Positions 27,614 to 36,587 of a DNA stretch of 64,000 bases are shown piece after piece; position 1 is the stretch's first letter, and each line of letters opens with the position of its first letter. The DNA comes from Myxococcales bacterium (GTDB lineage Bacteria > Myxococcota_A > Polyangia > Nannocystales > Nannocystaceae). The notes beneath the pieces were generated by a model. It saw only the letters and a list, made by a program, of their open reading frames with translations, did no database searches and was not told where the DNA came from. Position numbers and translations under genes: made by a program. The stretch covers positions 54,936 through 118,935 of the forward strand of contig JAAZXR010000006.1 of the NCBI GenBank assembly GCA_014240065.1. Direction: 5' to 3'.

Positions 27614-28351
27614 TCACGTCAAGTAGGGGTGGATGCGGCGCTTTAAGGCGACGCGTGCGCGATGCAGGCGGCTCTTGAGGGTGCCCTCGGGGAGCCCCGT
27701 GATCTCGATGATGTCTTGGTAGGCGAGCCCTTGGAAGTCGCGCAGGATGATGAGCACGCGGTGTTCGGGTTCTAGATTCGCGAGCTCGCGGACGATGTGG
27801 GCCTCGAGGCGCCGCCCCGCCACGGCCTGCTCGGGACTCGTGGAGCCCTTGGTGGGGTTGGCGGCGAGGTGCTGCGAATAAGCGGTCGATTCAAGATCTT
27901 CTGCGCGGTGGAAGTTGCGGACGCTCAAGTACTTGATTCGGTTCTTGCAGTGGTTGGTCGCGACTCGGTACAGCCACGTGTAGAATCTGCTCTCTCCTCG
28001 CCACGTGTGCACGGAGCGATGGATGGTCAAGAACACCTCTTGGGCGACGTCCTCCGCCTCCTCGCGGCTGCCGAGCATCCGAAAACATAGGGCGTAGATG
28101 GGGTTTTGATACTGCCGGACGAGACCGCGGAAGGCGGCGTGATCTCCACGCCGGATTCGACGGACCAAGGCGAGGTCTCGTTGGTCGCGTTTGGTTTTCT
28201 CCGCGCGTGCGCTCGGCTGCGCGCGTGGACGGTCGCGCGCATGGGCAGGTGACGGATGCGCGCCGCTGGGCCCATGGGTGTCGGTGGCGGGTCTTTCGCC
28301 GGAGCGGGCGGCGGTCGGAGCTTTGGGGGGATCTTTGGGCACGCCGTTCAT
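27614..28351 (-). CDS. ECF-type RNA polymerase sigma factor
   Basis: A 245-residue sigma-70 family protein. Region 2 (about 65-140) has AFRGLVRQYQNPIYALCFRM, EEAEDVAQEVFLTI and FYTWLYRVATNHCKNR. Region 4 (about 185-240) has LEPEHRVLIILRDFQGLAYQ, then GLPEGTLKSRLHRARVALKR. The first 60 residues are a Pro/Ala/Arg-rich extension of unknown role. AGGAG lies about 8 nt upstream of ATG 28351, supporting this long form. It is paired with the anti-sigma gene downstream. Confidence 0.93.
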   Translation of the reverse strand: MNGVPKDPPKAPTAARSGERPATDTHGPSGAHPSPAHARDRPRAQPSARAEKTKRDQRDLALVRRIRRGDHAAFRGLVRQYQNPIYALCFRMLGSREEAEDVAQEVFLTIHRSVHTWRGESRFYTWLYRVATNHCKNRIKYLSVRNFHRAEDLESTAYSQHLAANPTKGSTSPEQAVAGRRLEAHIVRELANLEPEHRVLIILRDFQGLAYQDIIEITGLPEGTLKSRLHRARVALKRRIHPYLT

Positions 28352-28444
28352 CGCCGCGTCTCCTGATTGGACATCGCGGTCACCCGAAGGTTCCCACAGC
28401 GGCGAGGTTTTGCGGCGCGGCGGTGTGGGGAGGCACCAAGGGGG

Positions 28445-29590
28445 CTACAGCTGCGGTCGCAGGCGCAGTCCGATGTGGGCGCCGATGATCGTGTCGAGCT
28501 GTCGAGGTCCAGAAACCTGCTGAGAAAATCCGAGGCCGACCTCCCACCCCACGCCGCCCTCTCCAGCGGTTTTGACGAATCCCGCGCCTGCGCCGACGTA
28601 GGCGCGGTCATCGTCTTCCGACGGGCCCCGTTGATCCCACGAGCCTCCCACGCGGATCGGCACCGGCCCGGCGACGAATTCGACGCCGCCGCCGTACATG
28701 AGTCGGGTGTGCTTGTCCGCTTTTCCGTCCCCGTCATCGTCGGAATCCCAGTACGAGGTGAAGTCGTAGACCCCGTCAACGTTGAGCGAGAGGCGAAGAT
28801 CTCCGAGCGGGAAGACCGCGAGAGAGTGGGTTAGCGTGCGCGGCGCGCCCGAGACGCGGGGGATCTTGCTGAAGTCGAGCGGGACGCCCTCGAGGACCTC
28901 GATTCCCGAGAGCCCCACCTGCTCCGAGGACCACGGGACGGGATCGACGCCCACCAGGTTCTCTCCCGAGACCGAGACCCGCGCCCATTGCAGGATCGAG
29001 ATCGTGGTCGCTAGATCCAAGCCGAAGGTGTTCATCTTGTCTTTGAGGTTTTGAACCTGCCCCTCGTCGTCGCGGTACTGAAACACCGAGTACTGCCACT
29101 TCGGCTTCATGGCGAGGTGCCAGATGCCCTTGAACAATCTGGCGCTGAGGACGCCGTAGACCTCGTGCCCGAGGTTGAGCGTGTCGACCCGCTCCGGGGC
29201 ACCCTCGGGGGTCGAGTAGCCGATGCTCTGCTCGGCTCGGTAGAACGTGTAGCCCAGGCCCAGGCCGAACCGGGGGTTGTTCAAGGAATCGAGGATGAAC
29301 GCCCCGAGCGCGTGGCCGTTGCGCGCGACCGAGTACTGATACACCGGCATGATCGAGAATTGCTGGGTCGTGGTGACCGCCGACGGGTTCACCAAGATCG
29401 CGTCGACCCCCGTGGCGGAGGCGCGTCCAGAGCCCGCCAGCGAGAGCTGTCGGACGCCGTCCAGGTAGGGATTCGCCTGGGCCACGGCCGGAACGAACGC
29501 GACACTCGCGCACACGCAGGCGCAAAAGGAGAGATTTAGGGCGGTTTGACCCGGCTTGCGGCTGAATCGAGGCATCGACGGGCTCAGCAT
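28445..29590 (-). CDS. Predicted outer-membrane beta-barrel protein
   Basis: About 381 residues with an N-terminal signal peptide ending AQA before NPYLDGVRQ. The mature protein has alternating hydrophobic and polar strands, GSGRASATGVDAILVNPSAV (recalling the N-termini of PorV/FadL-like barrels), and ends on a strand, GAHIGLRLRPQL. Role unknown; transport or porin-like function is inference. Starts at 29590 or 29575 are both possible; the second gives the better signal peptide. It is divergent from the gene at 29640. Confidence 0.75.
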   Translation of the reverse strand: MLSPSMPRFSRKPGQTALNLSFCACVCASVAFVPAVAQANPYLDGVRQLSLAGSGRASATGVDAILVNPSAVTTTQQFSIMPVYQYSVARNGHALGAFILDSLNNPRFGLGLGYTFYRAEQSIGYSTPEGAPERVDTLNLGHEVYGVLSARLFKGIWHLAMKPKWQYSVFQYRDDEGQVQNLKDKMNTFGLDLATTISILQWARVSVSGENLVGVDPVPWSSEQVGLSGIEVLEGVPLDFSKIPRVSGAPRTLTHSLAVFPLGDLRLSLNVDGVYDFTSYWDSDDDGDGKADKHTRLMYGGGVEFVAGPVPIRVGGSWDQRGPSEDDDRAYVGAGAGFVKTAGEGGVGWEVGLGFSQQVSGPRQLDTIIGAHIGLRLRPQL

Positions 29591-29639
29591 ACGTCGGGTC
29601 TCGATCCGGTCCAAAAAACACCTTGGTAGACTTCGCTGG

Positions 29640-30452
29640 ATGAGCAAGCCGCCCCCGCGTCCGTCCGAGTCCAAGTCCAAGTCCGAGTCCAAGTCCTCTT
29701 CATCGGGATCGCTGTGGTCCAGCGCTCCCGAGCCGACCGAGGGCGAGCGCTATGGCGAGATGCTCGACGCCGCGACCCGCGGGCTCATCACCGACGGAGC
29801 GACCGAAGCGCTCGGCGTGGACTTCGACGCGCTGGGTCGCGCCGCCACGTCGGGGGACGCCGATGCAGACTTCGATTCCGCGGCGGCGTCGGCGTCGGCC
29901 TCGCAGCGCGGCGCGATCTCGTCGTCGGTGTCGGAGATCACGCTGGACTTCGGAAAGGCTGGGCTTGAGCAGGACACCAAGGGACAAGCGCTGGCCAACC
30001 AGCCGCGGCCCGGGGCTGTCCCGGCGCAGACCTCCCAAGAGGATCTTGAGTACGCGCGGCGGGCGGGGATGCCGATCCCCGAGGCGTCCAAGACCGACGA
30101 GAAGGGGCGGGTGATCGCGAAGCGCACGATTCAGGTGAGCCTGCTCGGTATCGAGGATCGCGTCACGAGCGTCTGCGCGGGGCTCGCCCTCGGCTTGTTG
30201 TTGTCGATGTGGGCGGGCGATCACTTCGCGAGCGGGCTCGTCAGCGAGCAGCGCGACGCCTTGCTCACGGAGCTAAAGGAGAGCGCGACCAACCCGTTGT
30301 CGGTGGACGCAGGTGACCTTCGGACCGTCGCCGAGATCAAGGCCGACTTGGCCAAGGTGGGCGCGAGCGGTACGGGGACGTTCACGCGCTGGTGGCTGGG
30401 CTTAGGGGTTCCGATCGGTCTTTTGCTCGGCCTCGCTCAGCGCCGCCGCTAG
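29640..30452 (+). CDS. Hypothetical membrane protein with Ser/Lys-rich N-terminus
   Basis: A 270-residue protein, not recognised. A Ser/Lys/Glu repeat at residues 8-25 precedes an acidic, Ala/Ser-rich cytoplasmic stretch, then a hydrophobic helix near 180-200 (VCAGLALGLLLSMWAGDHF) and a second at the C-terminus (WWLGLGVPIGLLLGLAQ). The loop between them would be periplasmic. ATG 29640 follows TAGACT (29627-29632) by 7 nt with no Shine-Dalgarno, so the message may be leaderless. Confidence 0.75.
   Translation: MSKPPPRPSESKSKSESKSSSSGSLWSSAPEPTEGERYGEMLDAATRGLITDGATEALGVDFDALGRAATSGDADADFDSAAASASASQRGAISSSVSEITLDFGKAGLEQDTKGQALANQPRPGAVPAQTSQEDLEYARRAGMPIPEASKTDEKGRVIAKRTIQVSLLGIEDRVTSVCAGLALGLLLSMWAGDHFASGLVSEQRDALLTELKESATNPLSVDAGDLRTVAEIKADLAKVGASGTGTFTRWWLGLGVPIGLLLGLAQRRR
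29657..29701 (+). repeat. Codon-level repeat encoding Ser-Lys/Glu
   Basis: Units of the form GAGTCCAAGTCC repeat with small changes inside the gene at 29640, giving the SKSESK-type N-terminal stretch. Confidence 0.6.
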
Positions 30453-30468
30453 CGTGTCTCGCTCGGTG

Positions 30469-30966
30469 CTATTCGCCTCGAGACTGCGCCATCGTGGAGA
30501 TCGCCCTCAGGCTCCGCAGCGCCAGTGATTCGCGCAAGAGCAGGGCGCACGCGAGGGAGATGGCGGCGAGCGCGTCCACGCCTTGATACCTCCGGGTCCA
30601 CGCTTCCACTCGCTCCATTCTGGCGGCGGGCAAGCGACTCACGAGGTCCACGCGCTGCGAGAGCTCGTGCAGCTCGGGCAAGATCCACCCGCGGTTGATC
30701 GTCAGGGCAGCCAGCGCGGCGAGCGTAAGCGTCAAGGGGAGCTTCCCATCCGCGCGGCTGAGCAGGCACGCGCTCGCCACGGCGGCGAAGAGGGCCGTGA
30801 CCGTGGCGAGCCGAAGCTCGAGCGGAGCACGCAGGGCGCGCGCGAGGTTGGCGTCGGCGAGGGGTCCGCTCCCGTCGATGGCGGGGAAGATGAGCAACTG
30901 CCCGGCGACCACGCCGCCGAGGGCGAGCGCGAGGGCCAAGGTCGCGACGAGGTTTCGAACCGCCAC
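30469..30966 (-). CDS. Small multi-pass membrane protein, DUF4149/TMEM205-like look
   Basis: About 165 residues from GTG 30966. Four hydrophobic segments are visible: VATLALALALGGVVAGQLLI, ATVTALFAAVASACLL, LTLTLAALAALTI and ALAAISLACALLL, with His, Arg and Glu in the third loop. The spacing recalls small DUF4149-type membrane proteins, but the match is loose. The frame is open to 31218, but that would overlap the divergent gene and its -10, so a start near 30966 is preferred. Confidence 0.6.
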   Translation of the reverse strand: MAVRNLVATLALALALGGVVAGQLLIFPAIDGSGPLADANLARALRAPLELRLATVTALFAAVASACLLSRADGKLPLTLTLAALAALTINRGWILPELHELSQRVDLVSRLPAARMERVEAWTRRYQGVDALAAISLACALLLRESLALRSLRAISTMAQSRGE

Positions 30967-31030
30967 ATCCCAAGGACGACACAGAAGTTCGCGGCGCGCA
31001 AGTGAAGCTGAATGTTGTAGGATCTCGTCG

Positions 31031-31993
31031 GTGAGGGGCACACGGAATCGAGGCGTGCGGAGGCGGGCCATTCTCGCGGGAGGCGCGGCTTGCTGTGGGT
31101 TGACGGTGATTCGACGCGCTCGGGCGGCCTCCCCCGAGCGCGTTCTCGAGACCGCAAGATCTCCATTTAACAAGATCCAAATCGCGGAGCGCGGCGGGGT
31201 TCGGACGATGTACTTCATCGTCGATGGCGCCCGGTATATCGAGTCTCGATGGGATATGAACCGGCCAAGGGTGCTCGATCTCGACTACTCGCGCACGATG
31301 ATGGCGGGCTTGCTCGTGCAGCCAGGCCCCAGGCGGCTCATGATGATGGGGCTCGGCGGCGGGACCATCTCGAATTATCTCTTTGAACGATTCCCAGGCT
31401 TGGAGATCGACGCGGTCGATATCGATCCGGAGGTGGTGCACCTCGCTCGGCGATGGTTTGGAGTGCCGAACGACCCGCGCTACCGCACGCACGTGGCGGA
31501 CGGGCGCTTGTTCGTGGAATCGTCCACGCAGCGCTGGGACATGTTGATGCTCGACGCGTTTCGCGGCGTGTTCGTGCCCTATCATCTAAAGACGCGCGAG
31601 TTTTACGAGGCTTGTCGGGCGAAGCTCGCCCCTCAAGGTGTGGTCGTGGCCAACCTCCACAACAAGATCGCGATGTACTCGAGCGATCGGGAGACGCTCG
31701 GGCGGGTCTTCTCGCAGCAGTACGGGTTCATCTCCGAGCGCGGCAACCAAACCACGTTCGTGGCGGGGCTCGCACCTCGTGTCGGGACGTTCGGCATGCG
31801 CGCCAACGCGCGCGCGCTCGCCCCGAAGTTCGGTTTTGATCTGCTCGGGCTCGCGGCGCGCCACTACCTCAGGACCGATTGGAGCACGGACGCGCCGGTG
31901 CTGCGCGACGACTTCAAGCCTGAAGATCTTGAGGCGGCGGCGTCTCGACACAATGAGACCTGCCTGTTCGATTGCGCCTATCCGACGCGATGA
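31031..31993 (+). CDS. Tat-exported spermidine-synthase-like protein
   Basis: A 320-residue protein. The N-terminus (RGTRNRGVRRRAILAGGAAC) looks like a Tat signal peptide: twin Arg, hydrophobic core, then RARAASPE as a likely cleavage region. The body belongs to the spermine/spermidine-synthase fold with MMGLGGGTISNYLFERF (SAM-type loop), DAVDIDPEVVHLA, DGRLFVESS and MLMLDAFRG. Export of this fold is unusual, and the polyamine function may not be kept. GTG 31031 follows TAGGAT (31018-31023) by 7 nt with no Shine-Dalgarno. Confidence 0.8.
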   Translation: MRGTRNRGVRRRAILAGGAACCGLTVIRRARAASPERVLETARSPFNKIQIAERGGVRTMYFIVDGARYIESRWDMNRPRVLDLDYSRTMMAGLLVQPGPRRLMMMGLGGGTISNYLFERFPGLEIDAVDIDPEVVHLARRWFGVPNDPRYRTHVADGRLFVESSTQRWDMLMLDAFRGVFVPYHLKTREFYEACRAKLAPQGVVVANLHNKIAMYSSDRETLGRVFSQQYGFISERGNQTTFVAGLAPRVGTFGMRANARALAPKFGFDLLGLAARHYLRTDWSTDAPVLRDDFKPEDLEAAASRHNETCLFDCAYPTR

Positions 31994-32011
31994 GGCGCGC
32001 GTTGAGGCGGC

Positions 32012-33844
32012 TCACTTCTTCCCGAACAGTCCACGAAGCCCGCTGACTTTCTCGGGCTTGTCTTTCGTCTCGCTGTCGCCGCGGGGCTGAGTTTTGCTCG
32101 CGGAGCGGCTGCGGATTTGCAAGGCTCGAAGCTGTCGCTCCGCGTCGGTGAGCCGCGGATTGTGCGTAAGCGCTTGGTTCAGGGCGACCTTCGCGTTGGT
32201 GTTGTTCTTGGCGTGAATGTAGATGAGCCCCATGTAGTAGAACGCGTTCGCGCAGGTCGGGGTGTCTTCCACGATCGTCTGCAAGATCCTCAAGGTCTTT
32301 TGCTGGGCTTGCTCCTCGCGTTCGGCGAGCTGATACCGGCACCAGTGCTCGTAGACCTTCACGTTGGGATCCGCGTCTGCGAGCTCGAGACTCTCGCGGA
32401 ATTTCTCCGCGCCCCGGGCGTAGTTGCCCGCCTTGAGCAGCCGCTCGCCTTCTTTCGCGATGACCTCCGCTTCGAGCGCCTTGCGCATCAGGGCCGTGGC
32501 GTCGTCGCCAGGATTTCCCTGTCCCCCCGCTTCGATATGTTCGCGCAGCTGTTCTCGTCGGTCGCGGTTGCTCAGGGTGGCGTTCGCCTCGCTGAGGGCG
32601 GCGAAGACCGCCTCGACCCGCGGAGCCAATATCGTGAGCCCCGTCGCGACGAGTCGGTCGGGGTGGAGATCCTTGCTGAGTTCATTCCACGCCACGCGGA
32701 TCGCTCCACGATCTGCGTCGAGCGGGACGCCGAGGAGGGCGAAGGCGTTGAACTGACTCTCGATTTTCTCCTCAAAGCCCGCGAGGCGCGCTTCAAAGGC
32801 CCGCTGCGCGGGCGTCGTAGGCCTACTCTTCGTCGCGGCCTTGTCCTTCACCGGAGCTGCGTTGCTCGCCGGACCGGTCTTCGTGGGGGCGGCGGTCGGG
32901 CTCTCCTTCGCGTAGGGGCTCTCAAATCGCCCGGATCTCGCCGCGGGGCTCACCTCGTCTTCCTCCGCTGGGAACGCGCCGCTGCTGGTGCTGTCTGGCA
33001 CCGCTTGAAGTCCCACCAATGTCTTGGGTCGCGCCCCCCCCCCAACCCCGGCCGTGGGAGGGCCCGCGACGCTCTCGCGAATCTGCTCCACGGCGTTCAT
33101 GGCTTGAGACCCCACGACGAGCATCTGACAGGCCCAGAGGGTGTATGCGAGCTGGAGGGCGCGCTTGGAAGAGATGCCCGGATGGTTGAGCGCTGTGACG
33201 CGGGTCCCCTTGGAGAAATCGCGCAAGATCAGTGAGTCCTCGTCGCGAAATCCAAAGTTGTCGCGGTAGCGCTGGAAGGCGTCGGTGGTGACCATGGTCG
33301 CGTCTGCCGCGTCTCCCATCTCGGCGCGAATCCGGGCCTCATCAAAATGAAGCTGCACCCCCGTGCGAATCAGCTGAAGCACGTTGACGGGATTATTAAG
33401 ATCTGGCGGCAACGACGGTTCCCCCGCCGCGATGGTCGCCTCGCCCTCCGATAAGGAGAAAGCGTGGAGCAGCTTGCGGGAGCACTGGAGCCGCAGCGCC
33501 TTCGAGAGCGTGTTGGCGTCGAGCTTGCCCGCCGCGATCAACAGCGCGCCGACGGGGCCGGCCCCTTGTTGGCTCCGCTCGATGGCGCTCATGCAGGCCT
33601 TCGTAGACACGAGACCGCGCGCCATCAGGATCTCGCCGAGCACGTCGGACGGGCTCACCCAGTCGGTGAAGATGGGCATCCCGCCTCGGAACCACACCGT
33701 GCGGATCCCCGGGGTCGGGGCCACCTGCTCAAGAGTGACGCTCCCTGAGAACCGCTGACGCAAGAGCGCGAAGAGCACACGCGGAATCCCGACTCGACTG
33801 ATGTCGATCTTCTTTTGGCCCTTCACTGCCGATTCCGATGCCAT
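32012..33844 (-). CDS. DUF4388 - J domain - TPR protein
   Basis: A 610-residue cytoplasmic protein with three parts. The N-terminal region (about 15-230) has a DUF4388/PATAN-like domain: RVGIPRVLFALLRQRFSGSV, then VWFRGGMPIFTD and VLGEILMARGLV. The middle is a Pro/Ser/Thr-rich linker. A J-like domain near 390-450 has FALLGVPLDADRGAIRVAW and the HPD of LSKDLHPDRL. TPR-like helices (ERLLKAGNYARGAEKFRES, FYYMGLIYIHAKNNTNAKV) follow, with a basic tail. Such proteins are typical of Myxococcota and assumed to act in signalling or localisation. It is divergent from the PP2C gene with only 48 nt between starts. TAGGCT at 33853-33858 lies 8 nt before ATG 33844. Confidence 0.85.
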   Translation of the reverse strand: MASESAVKGQKKIDISRVGIPRVLFALLRQRFSGSVTLEQVAPTPGIRTVWFRGGMPIFTDWVSPSDVLGEILMARGLVSTKACMSAIERSQQGAGPVGALLIAAGKLDANTLSKALRLQCSRKLLHAFSLSEGEATIAAGEPSLPPDLNNPVNVLQLIRTGVQLHFDEARIRAEMGDAADATMVTTDAFQRYRDNFGFRDEDSLILRDFSKGTRVTALNHPGISSKRALQLAYTLWACQMLVVGSQAMNAVEQIRESVAGPPTAGVGGGARPKTLVGLQAVPDSTSSGAFPAEEDEVSPAARSGRFESPYAKESPTAAPTKTGPASNAAPVKDKAATKSRPTTPAQRAFEARLAGFEEKIESQFNAFALLGVPLDADRGAIRVAWNELSKDLHPDRLVATGLTILAPRVEAVFAALSEANATLSNRDRREQLREHIEAGGQGNPGDDATALMRKALEAEVIAKEGERLLKAGNYARGAEKFRESLELADADPNVKVYEHWCRYQLAEREEQAQQKTLRILQTIVEDTPTCANAFYYMGLIYIHAKNNTNAKVALNQALTHNPRLTDAERQLRALQIRSRSASKTQPRGDSETKDKPEKVSGLRGLFGKK

Positions 33845-33892
33845 CCACCTAGAGCCTAGCATCCCACGGCCTTCGCCTGCTACGGTACCGGC

Positions 33893-34681
33893 ATGTCCAT
33901 CAGTTTTCAGGTGGGAACGCAGCGCATTCGATTCGCAGGAAAAACGGACGTAGGGCAGGTTCGCGCGCTCAACGAGGACAGCATTCTCGTTCCAAAGGAC
34001 CTGGCCCTCGGGATCGTCTCCGACGGGATGGGCGGCCACGCGTGCGGGGAGGTCGCGAGCGCGCTCGCGGTGGAGACCATCGAGTCATTTTATCGCGGCA
34101 ACGCCGAGCTGGCGGCGCCGACGTGGCCGATCCGCGTCCCACAGATTGACGTCGAACGTGACCGAGTCGCCGCTGCGATCAAGCTCGCCAATTCGCGGAT
34201 CTATCGGGCGGGGCGCGAGGACGCTAGCAAGAAGGGGATGGGGTGCACGGTCGATTCGCTCTACGTCAATCAAGGGCGCTGTTTCATCGGTCACGTCGGG
34301 GACAGCCGAGTGTATCGGCTCCGCGGCGGTCAGCTCGGCTTGGTCACCGAGGATCACTCGATGCTCAACGACTACCGGCGCATGAAGGACATGACCGACG
34401 AGGAGATCGCGAACTTCCGTCACAAGAATGTGGTGGTGCGCGCGCTCGGCCTCGGAGAAGAGGTGGGCGTCGATGTCATCGTCGAAGAGGCCTTGGTAGA
34501 CGATCGATACCTGCTGTGCTCCGACGGGCTCAACGACATGATCGAGGACCAGGCCATCGCCGAGATCTTGCGACAAGACAAGCGCCTCGACGCCATCGCT
34601 CAACAGCTCGTGGACGCGGCCAACGAGGCCGGGGGCAAAGACAATATCTCTGCGCTCATCGTCACGATCGACAAGGCCTGA
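33893..34681 (+). CDS. PP2C-family Ser/Thr protein phosphatase
   Basis: A 262-residue metal-dependent phosphatase of the Stp1/PstP type. Metal-binding and family motifs are TDVGQVRALNEDS, GIVSDGMGGHACGEVAS, IGHVGDSRVYRLRGGQL, TEDHSML, RALGLGEE, LLCSDGLNDMIED and GGKDNISALIV. It likely opposes the Hanks kinases encoded at 1-2235 and 11278-12327, though they are not adjacent. TACGGT (33881-33886) lies 6 nt before ATG 33893 without a Shine-Dalgarno, so a leaderless mRNA is likely. Confidence 0.95.
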   Translation: MSISFQVGTQRIRFAGKTDVGQVRALNEDSILVPKDLALGIVSDGMGGHACGEVASALAVETIESFYRGNAELAAPTWPIRVPQIDVERDRVAAAIKLANSRIYRAGREDASKKGMGCTVDSLYVNQGRCFIGHVGDSRVYRLRGGQLGLVTEDHSMLNDYRRMKDMTDEEIANFRHKNVVVRALGLGEEVGVDVIVEEALVDDRYLLCSDGLNDMIEDQAIAEILRQDKRLDAIAQQLVDAANEAGGKDNISALIVTIDKA

Positions 34682-34753
34682 CGGGCCCGCGGATGCGTCC
34701 ACGAGGCGAGGCGCCGTCGAGGCTCGCCGGACTGCGACAGCAGCGAGCGGGCG

Positions 34754-35236
34754 CTAGTTGGTCTGCGGCTGCTCTTGGAACCAAGACATCGGCTCGATGA
34801 GGCCCTCGATGTCTTCGAGGGAGACCTTCACGCCCTTGTCTGAGAACCAGAGGTCGTTGCTCAGCAGCGGATTCCGGCGTTGAGCGATGAACAAGATCGG
34901 CTCGCCGGCGTTGGTGTACCCAAGCTGCACGATGGCGTTTTCTACCCAGCGGCCGTCTTCGCCATACGAGAACTCGCGGGTCAGCCGGTAAAAGCCCTCG
35001 TGCGGGACCTTGCGAAGTGAGTCGAACCAGGCGCCGGAGCCGGAGCCGGTGTCGAGCTTGATCCCGGGCATCCCGAACTTCCATTGGTTGTGTTCGTTCC
35101 CCACGGTCTTGAGGACAGACGCGGGGCCGAACTCACCGTCGGTGCGGATCAACACCAGCATATTCGGTGCGACCTCCGCCTCGTGTCCGGGGAGAAATTT
35201 CGTGGTCATGTAGATGCCTGCTGCGTACTCGGCCAT
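34754..35236 (-). CDS. Conserved-looking hypothetical protein
   Basis: A 160-residue soluble protein, not recognised. It is rich in aromatic residues and short strands (FLPGHEAEVAPNMLVLIR, NEHNQWKFGMPGIKL, SGAWFDSLRKVP, FYRLTREFSYGEDGRWVENA), ending in an acidic helix. No signal peptide or membrane helix. ATG 35236 is chosen; the frame reaches 35275. It is followed downstream by the convergent end of the PP2C gene. Confidence 0.7.
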   Translation of the reverse strand: MAEYAAGIYMTTKFLPGHEAEVAPNMLVLIRTDGEFGPASVLKTVGNEHNQWKFGMPGIKLDTGSGSGAWFDSLRKVPHEGFYRLTREFSYGEDGRWVENAIVQLGYTNAGEPILFIAQRRNPLLSNDLWFSDKGVKVSLEDIEGLIEPMSWFQEQPQTN

Positions 35237-35345
35237 ATCGGGGGGGACGTTAGCCCAAGCGGCGCACGCTGCCAACGGTCGCGGCGCCCTCGCCGTGGAT
35301 TGTTCGAGGGCGGCGCATCCGAGGAGGTCCGCGAAGCGCGCGCGC

Positions 35346-36488
35346 TCATCGCGATTTCGCGAGGTCGATCAGCGAGGCGATGCTCGTAGACATGGCGCGG
35401 AGGTCGTCTCGCGTCTTGACTGGGACGAAGCGCGAGGCTCGATCCACTCGCAAAAAGCAGCTTGGGACGAATTCGGTGATCTGGCCCACGAGCTGTTCAA
35501 ACTGGATGATCGGGAGGGGCTCGCCGCCCGCGTCGGTGATCGTTCGGTGCACGGCGAACCAATCCAGCGGGGCTGGCTCTTGGAGCGCGTCTCGCGTGAA
35601 CCAGAGCGTGTTCGTGTTGAACAAGGTGTACGAAGACATGTCCACCGACGCTGGCAACCGAAAACCCTCCACGATCGCCGGGCGCGTCCCGATGCGCGCG
35701 ATGCAGCCGCCTTTATCGCCGGGTCCGCGGTCCACGGCCTCTACGCTCACCTTGGCGCCTCGCTCGACCGCCTCGAGGTGGGCGCCGAGCACCTCGGGCG
35801 TCAAGGAGGCGCCGAGGTTGTCCACGTTGGACATGAGGACGTGCTCGACACCGCGCTCGGCGAGCCAATCGATCGTCCCGGAGGCGCGCATGGTCTGAAG
35901 AAAATCTCCGTGTCCAGGGGCGGAGTAGATCGAGGTGTCTGGCAGCCCGTCGCAGCCGGGGTCGTCGTGGAGGATTTCGCCGTCGGCGTGCAGCCGCGGC
36001 ATGATGGACTGCACCACCTCGCGGCGCGCGTCCACGGGAAGATCGACCCATCCGGTCGCCTCCAGGTGAGCGGCGCTCGGTTCTTGAGTGGCGAAGCTGT
36101 GCATGACGACGGTGGGCACGACCGCGTCGACCTCTCTCGCGAGGCGCGAGATCTGGTGCAGCTTGGTCGACAAAAACGTGTCGTCGCGCCCCTCGAGCAG
36201 CGGGACCGTCCCTTTCGCGCCGCCTCCAAAGCGCATGGCCATGCCGCCGTTGAGCACGGCGATGGCGACCCGCCCGTTGGCGAGGGCCTCAAAGCCCCGC
36301 GCGTGGCGCTCGCCCCGGAGGTGCTGCTCGCCACAAAGATCGACGACGTCGCTCGCTTCGAGGGCGCCCGGGGGGCAGTCGAGGCGATTATCGTCGGGCT
36401 GCATCCCGCCTCGCAGGACCTCTGCGCGGAGGCGCGCGAAGTCCGCGCTCATGAACCGATGCTGGCGAATTGAGTCTCGGAGGGGCAT
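35346..36488 (-). CDS. UTP--sugar-1-phosphate uridylyltransferase-like protein (UDPGP family)
   Basis: A protein of about 380 residues with a nucleotidyltransferase GT-A fold. The nucleotide-binding motif is VAIAVLNGGMAMRFGGGAKG; later motifs are PGHGDFLQTM (uridine/sugar site), MSNVDNLGASL (metal-binding Asp) and the Lys-containing PVKTRDDL near the end. These fit eukaryote-type UDP-glucose or UDP-GlcNAc pyrophosphorylases rather than GalU. The exact sugar is uncertain. Start 36488 (MPLRDSIRQHR) or 36452 (MSADFARLR). The frame also stays open antisense through the RNase G gene to 38060, which is a shadow. Confidence 0.85.
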   Translation of the reverse strand: MPLRDSIRQHRFMSADFARLRAEVLRGGMQPDDNRLDCPPGALEASDVVDLCGEQHLRGERHARGFEALANGRVAIAVLNGGMAMRFGGGAKGTVPLLEGRDDTFLSTKLHQISRLAREVDAVVPTVVMHSFATQEPSAAHLEATGWVDLPVDARREVVQSIMPRLHADGEILHDDPGCDGLPDTSIYSAPGHGDFLQTMRASGTIDWLAERGVEHVLMSNVDNLGASLTPEVLGAHLEAVERGAKVSVEAVDRGPGDKGGCIARIGTRPAIVEGFRLPASVDMSSYTLFNTNTLWFTRDALQEPAPLDWFAVHRTITDAGGEPLPIIQFEQLVGQITEFVPSCFLRVDRASRFVPVKTRDDLRAMSTSIASLIDLAKSR

Positions 36489-36587
36489 GGGAACGGCGAG
36501 AGTACACTTTCTCCGACTCGGCGGCGTGGCGGTGGTGGTGCCGTGGTCGAACCCGGGCGCGGGGTGTGCTACCACTCGCGCCACACC

